Below are positions 30,784-34,513 of a stretch of DNA of 34,513 bases, piece after piece. The DNA lies in NCBI GenBank assembly GCA_046729895.1, contig JBKPHP010000177.1, positions 1-34,513 of the forward strand, written 5' to 3'. The position numbers and the translations under genes were made by a program. Origin of the DNA: DASXBA01 sp046729895. GTDB lineage: Bacteria > Actinomycetota > Thermoleophilia > Solirubrobacterales > Thermoleophilaceae. The first letter of the stretch is position 1. Every line of letters starts with the position of its first letter. The notes beneath the pieces are model-generated. The model did not search any database and was not told the DNA's origin. It saw only the letters and a list, made by a program, of their open reading frames with translations.

Positions 30784-32940
30784 GTGTCCTCGCTCACACG
30801 CTGGGTCCTCGCGCACAAGCGCATCGTGGTCAGCTTCTGGATAGTGGCCACGATCGCCGGCATCATGGCCGCCGGTCCGGCCTCTGACGCGCTGGACCAG
30901 AAGTTCTCGACCCCGAACAAGGAGGGCTGGGAGACAAACGTCGCGATCGCGAAGCACTACCGGGGCACCGGCAACGAGACCTCCCCGCTGCTACCCGTGG
31001 TCACCCTTCCGAAGGGCAAGACGGTCGACTCACCCGGCGTGAAGGCGGACCTGGCTCGGGTCGATGCGCGGCTTGGTAAGGCGCTCCACGGCTCCCGAAT
31101 TGCCTCTTATGCGTCGACCGGAGACCGGAGCTTCGTCTCCAAGGACGGGCGGACGGTGTTCGCGATCGCCTACCCCCGGCCCGACCGGGACTCGCAGTTC
31201 GGCGCGAACCCCGAGGGGGAGAAGGCCGCCCGGCATGCGCTGGCGGGCGCCACGGTCGCCGGCGAGCACGTTCACCTGACCGGCTTCGAGGCGCTCGCGC
31301 AGGACAGCGGCGGGAGCGACGGTCCGGGCGTTTTCCTGGAGGCACTGCTCGGCGGGCTCGGTGCTCTCCTGGTCCTCACCTTCGTATTCGCCTCCTTCCT
31401 CGCGATCGTGCCGATCGTGATGGCGGTGGTCTCGATCATGACCACCTTCCTGCTGCTGCTCGGTCTGACCCAGTTCACCGACGTGTCGCCGATCGTCCAG
31501 TTCCTCATCGCGCTGGTGGGCCTCGGCGTGGCGATCGACTACTCGCTGATCGTCGTCTCGCGCTGGCGCGAGGAGCGCTCGCACGGCCGCGGCGGCGAAG
31601 AGGCGGTCCAGCTGGCGATGGAGACCTCGGGGCGCGCGGTCGTCTTCAGCGGCATCACGGTGGCGATCGGGTTGCTCGCGCTGATCGCGCTGCCGCTGCC
31701 GTTCCTGCGCTCGATGGGCTACGGCGGAATGCTGATCCCCCTGATCTCGACGCTCGTCGCGATCACCCTGCTGCCCGTCATCCTGGCGAAGCTGGGTCCG
31801 CGGCTCGACTGGCCGCACCGTCGCACCGACGACAAGGCCAGCCGCGCCTGGACGCGCTGGGCCGAGGCGGTCTCCCGCCGACGCTGGGTGGCCGCCGGCG
31901 CCGGCATGGTCGTCGTGCTCGCCCTGGCCCTTGCGGCCACCGACCTCCAGCTCGGCACCTCCGACGCCAACACGATCGCCAAGAAGGGCGACGCCAAGCA
32001 GGGACTCGTGGCGCTCGAGCGCGCGGGCATCGGCGAGGGATCGATCCTTCCCCACGAGATCCTGATCGAGGGCAAGACGAACCCTGAGCGGGTGGCCGCC
32101 GAGCTGCGCGAGGTCGACGGGATCCACGGGGCGGTCGCTCCCGATGATCCCGGCTGGCGCCGCGACGGAACGGCAGTGGTCGAGGCGATCCCGGTGCCCG
32201 ACAGCGGCAGCGGCGCCGGTGCGCAAACGCTCGACGGCGTCCGCGCCGCCGCCCACGCAGCCGGGCCCGATGTGCGGGTGGGGGGAGGACCGGCGGCGAA
32301 CGACGACTTCATCGACGCCGTCTACGGCAGCTTCCCGCTGATGATCGCCCTGATCGCGATCACCACCTTCATCCTGCTGGCGCGGGCGTTCCGCTCGCTT
32401 CTGCTGCCGCTCAAGGCGATCGTTCTCAATGTGCTGAGCGTCGCCGCCGCCTGGGGCGTGCTGGTGCTCGTCTGGCAGCAGGGCCACGGCTCGGACGAGA
32501 TCTTCGGCATCGCGGCTACGGGCTCCCTCCCGTCCTGGCTGCCGTTGATGGTATTCGCGTTCCTCTTCGGTCTCTCGATGGACTACGAGGTGTTCATCCT
32601 CTCCCGGATGCGGGAGGAGTACGACCGCACCGGTTCCACCTCGACCGCAGTGGTACGGGGGATCGGCAGGACCGGCCGGCTCGTCACGAGCGCCGCGCTG
32701 ATCCTCTTTCTCGCCTTCACGTCCATGGCCTCGGGGCCCGAGACCGACGTGAAGATCTTCGCCACAGGCCTGGCCGCCGGGATCCTGCTCGACGCCACGG
32801 TGATCCGGGCGCTGATAGTGCCCGCGGTGATCTCGCTCATGGGGCGTTGGAACTGGTGGCTGCCCAGCTGGCCGGCGCGGCTACTGCGCGTCGAGCCCTC
32901 GCTTCCACGTCGTGTGGCCGCGGGCGAGGCCGAAGGATGA
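30784..32940 (+). CDS. MMPL/RND-family transporter
   Basis: 718 aa, the size of actinobacterial MMPL proteins, inner-membrane exporters of lipids or drugs. It opens SSLTRWVLAHKRIVVSFWIV (helix 1), followed by a large extracytoplasmic loop. The first membrane block has the conserved VGLGVAIDYSLIVVSRWREE and the second FLFGLSMDYEVFILSRMREE; each contains the GxxxDY motif used for proton coupling. About 11-12 helices in two repeats. The GTG at 30784 follows AGGAGG. Being downstream of the dyad-controlled small gene it is a likely target of the nearby response regulator. Its TGA overlaps an ATG at 32937, but the next gene more likely starts at 32991. Confidence 0.92.
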   Translation: MSSLTRWVLAHKRIVVSFWIVATIAGIMAAGPASDALDQKFSTPNKEGWETNVAIAKHYRGTGNETSPLLPVVTLPKGKTVDSPGVKADLARVDARLGKALHGSRIASYASTGDRSFVSKDGRTVFAIAYPRPDRDSQFGANPEGEKAARHALAGATVAGEHVHLTGFEALAQDSGGSDGPGVFLEALLGGLGALLVLTFVFASFLAIVPIVMAVVSIMTTFLLLLGLTQFTDVSPIVQFLIALVGLGVAIDYSLIVVSRWREERSHGRGGEEAVQLAMETSGRAVVFSGITVAIGLLALIALPLPFLRSMGYGGMLIPLISTLVAITLLPVILAKLGPRLDWPHRRTDDKASRAWTRWAEAVSRRRWVAAGAGMVVVLALALAATDLQLGTSDANTIAKKGDAKQGLVALERAGIGEGSILPHEILIEGKTNPERVAAELREVDGIHGAVAPDDPGWRRDGTAVVEAIPVPDSGSGAGAQTLDGVRAAAHAAGPDVRVGGGPAANDDFIDAVYGSFPLMIALIAITTFILLARAFRSLLLPLKAIVLNVLSVAAAWGVLVLVWQQGHGSDEIFGIAATGSLPSWLPLMVFAFLFGLSMDYEVFILSRMREEYDRTGSTSTAVVRGIGRTGRLVTSAALILFLAFTSMASGPETDVKIFATGLAAGILLDATVIRALIVPAVISLMGRWNWWLPSWPARLLRVEPSLPRRVAAGEAEG

Positions 32941-32990
32941 GCGCCGTCCGCCAGCGGATGTACCCCCAGTCGCCGGATACTGTGCGATCG

Positions 32991-33383
32991 ATGTCCGAGG
33001 CGAATGTCGAGCTGGTGCGGGCTATCTACGAACGCTTCCGAGCCGGCGACGTGGAAGGCGCCCTCGCCCTCCAGGATCCAGAGGTCGAGGTCTACGATCG
33101 TCCGGAGGCGCCCGACCCACAGGTTTACCGCGGCCACCAGGGGGTCCTCAGATCCCTGGGTGTGAGCCGGGCTGCCTTCGAGGGGCTGGACCTCGTGCCC
33201 GAGGAGTTCCTGGACGCGGGTGACCAGGTGGTGGTCGTCTTCCGGTTCCAGGGCACGGGACGAGAGAGCGGGATACCCGTCGACGAGCGGCTGGCCCACC
33301 TTTGGACGATCCGGGACGGCCGAGCCGTTCGAATGACCGTGCACTCCGGGCGTGACGAGGCTCTGAGCGCGGCGCGGCGCTAG
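32991..33383 (+). CDS. NTF2/SnoaL-like protein
   Basis: 130 aa. It begins MSEANVELVRAIYERFRAGD, the typical opening of this family (MSE-x-NVE-[LI]-VR), followed by DVEGALALQDPEVEVYDRPE, VYRGHQGVLRSL and HLWTIRDGRAVRMTVHSGRD. A small ligand-binding or isomerase fold; function not predictable. GATACT (32976-32981) lies nine bases before the ATG, so it probably has its own leaderless promoter rather than depending on the MMPL gene. Longer starts at 32937 or 32958 lack support. Confidence 0.87.
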   Translation: MSEANVELVRAIYERFRAGDVEGALALQDPEVEVYDRPEAPDPQVYRGHQGVLRSLGVSRAAFEGLDLVPEEFLDAGDQVVVVFRFQGTGRESGIPVDERLAHLWTIRDGRAVRMTVHSGRDEALSAARR

Positions 33384-33455
33384 ATAGCCGGCGCCCTTAG
33401 ACTTCAGAGAACCCAAGAGGCGTGCCGGGAAGACTGGTCGGCGAGGAGGTGGGCC

Positions 33456-34513
33456 GTGGAGGCCCAGGACCGTTCCAGTCAGGCCGCCCTTCGTTCTCTC
33501 TCCCAGAGCCGCCTGGTCCTGCTCTTCGCATTCGCCTTCGCGGTGATGGGCGATCCGGTCTCGTCGGTGGCCTACGCGGTCGAGGCGGCGCTGCGCGCCC
33601 TGCATGGAGATCTGGGGCTGCTGCTGGCGACGATGGGCCTCGTGGTCGGGATTATCGCGCTCGTCTCGCTCAACTATCACCAGCTCTACGCGCGCTTCCC
33701 GGAGGGGGGAGGGGACGCCGCTGCGACTGCCGCCGCCTTCGGCGAAGGCTGGGCCTTCCTCCCGCTGGGATCGCTGATCGTCGACTACGCGCTGACGATC
33801 ACCATCAGCGTCGCGGCCGGCGCCTCCGCGATCATCGCCTACCTGCCCGGGCTGGCGCCCTTACGCGTCGCGCTGGCGCTCAGCCTGCTCGTCCTGGTCG
33901 CCGGCGTGAGCTGGTTTGGGCATGGGGGGCGGATGGTGTTCGCGGCGATGACCATCGGCTTCGTCGCCGCCGGGTTGCTGGTGCTCGCGAGGGGAATCGC
34001 CGACCCGGTCGCGCAGGGCTCTGGCGCGTTCGCGCCCGCCGGTCCGCGCGACGCGGCGCCGCTGGCCGTGCTGCTCGCATTCCCGGTCGCGATGGCACTC
34101 GCCACCGGCATCGAGGCACCCTCGTCGGCAATCGCGCAACTAGGCCAGCTAGACGACAGCGGCCGCCGCCGGTTCGGGCGAATCACGCTGTGGCTGATGC
34201 TTGCCATAGTCGTCACGCTGACCCTCGGCCTGTCGGCCCTGGCCGTGTCCCTCCACGTCGGGCTCCCGCCGACCAACTCGACCGAGATGGCCGAGATCGC
34301 TCGCGCGGCCACCGGCGATGGAGCGATCTTCGCGGCCTTTCAGATCAGCACCGCGGTCCTGCTCCTCGCCGCCGCCAGCTCGTCCTTCCAGGCCGGGCCG
34401 GGCCTGCTGAAGGCGCTCTCCGGGGGGGCGGGCGGCGTCGGCGTGCTGCCGCGCCGGCTCGGGCGGACGAACCGGCACCACACCCCTTACTGGGGAGTCG
34501 TGGTATTCCTCGC
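33456..34513 (+). CDS. APC-family amino-acid permease, N-terminal 352 residues (runs off the window)
   Basis: The frame is open from the GTG at 33456 to the last base with no stop, so the gene is partial. AGGAGG lies about eight bases before the GTG. The protein starts MEAQDRSSQAALRSLSQSRL and then has about nine hydrophobic helices visible: LVLLFAFAFAVMGDPVSSVA, LLLATMGLVVGIIALVSLNY, then HQLYARFPEGGGDAAATAAA, the glycine-rich loop typical of APC transporters, and PLGSLIVDYALTITISVAAG. It probably imports or exchanges an amino acid or polyamine. C-terminal helices are beyond the window. Confidence 0.85.
   Translation, partial: MEAQDRSSQAALRSLSQSRLVLLFAFAFAVMGDPVSSVAYAVEAALRALHGDLGLLLATMGLVVGIIALVSLNYHQLYARFPEGGGDAAATAAAFGEGWAFLPLGSLIVDYALTITISVAAGASAIIAYLPGLAPLRVALALSLLVLVAGVSWFGHGGRMVFAAMTIGFVAAGLLVLARGIADPVAQGSGAFAPAGPRDAAPLAVLLAFPVAMALATGIEAPSSAIAQLGQLDDSGRRRFGRITLWLMLAIVVTLTLGLSALAVSLHVGLPPTNSTEMAEIARAATGDGAIFAAFQISTAVLLLAAASSSFQAGPGLLKALSGGAGGVGVLPRRLGRTNRHHTPYWGVVVFL

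Noticed and set aside
31030..32487. A 485-codon open frame antisense to the MMPL gene
   Set aside because: Same antisense artefact; the sense frame has clear MMPL motifs.
1..34513. Possible mobile element or genomic island
   Set aside because: No transposase, integrase, tRNA, terminal inverted repeats or flanking direct repeats were seen, and base composition looks even. The pseudogenes are explained by small indels and deletions.

Overview
The window is GC-rich, densely packed bacterial DNA. Codon use, many GTG/TTG starts, leaderless-looking promoters and the gene families present (F420/PPOX-like and LLM oxidoreductases, DUF2630, DUF899, two-domain VOC proteins, HisKA_3 kinases with HDGAQQR boxes) point to a high-GC actinobacterium, probably of class Thermoleophilia (Solirubrobacterales or a relative). 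That placement is inference; there is no rRNA or other decisive marker. I found no tRNA, rRNA, CRISPR array or insertion sequence.

Left part (1-11.7 kb): the 5' end of a transaldolase gene; an NAD kinase; a DksA/TraR-like protein whose four zinc-finger cysteines are all replaced; an AraC-type regulator divergent from a DHA2-family MFS exporter; an ECF sigma factor followed by a 34-codon ORF and an O6-alkylguanine-DNA alkyltransferase on one strand; a second MFS exporter with a one-base frameshift; a conserved 116-aa protein; then a leftward cluster DUF899 - P1 peptidase - two-domain VOC protein - nitronate monooxygenase, the last also broken by a one-base frameshift; and an LLM-class flavin oxidoreductase.

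Middle part (11.7-21 kb): a NhaA antiporter fused to a DsbA-like thioredoxin domain, a histidine phosphatase, and many small stress or housekeeping genes (two related two-domain VOC proteins, DUF2630, a UBP-type zinc finger, a PAS protein paired with a metallo-beta-lactamase-fold hydrolase, PPOX, NTF2-like, RibD/DHFR-like). A truncated M8-protease-like remnant lies among them.

Right part (21-33 kb) reads as one signalling-transport neighbourhood: two HisKA_3 histidine kinases, one NarL/LuxR response regulator, two stand-alone receiver domains, two intact MFS exporters, one decayed MFS gene, a 74-aa protein and an MMPL exporter. Its intergenic regions carry a recurring dyad, core CGGNTANCCG, in full or degenerate form. 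At four promoters (regulator, both receivers, 74-aa protein) the dyad centre lies exactly 30.5 nt from the upstream edge of an xAxxxT hexamer that itself sits 6-9 nt before the start codon. This is the geometry expected for an activator overlapping the -35 region of leaderless promoters. I infer an autoregulated regulon in which the NarL-type regulator controls its own operon, the receivers and the adjacent exporters. The window ends in an amino-acid permease gene that runs off the edge.
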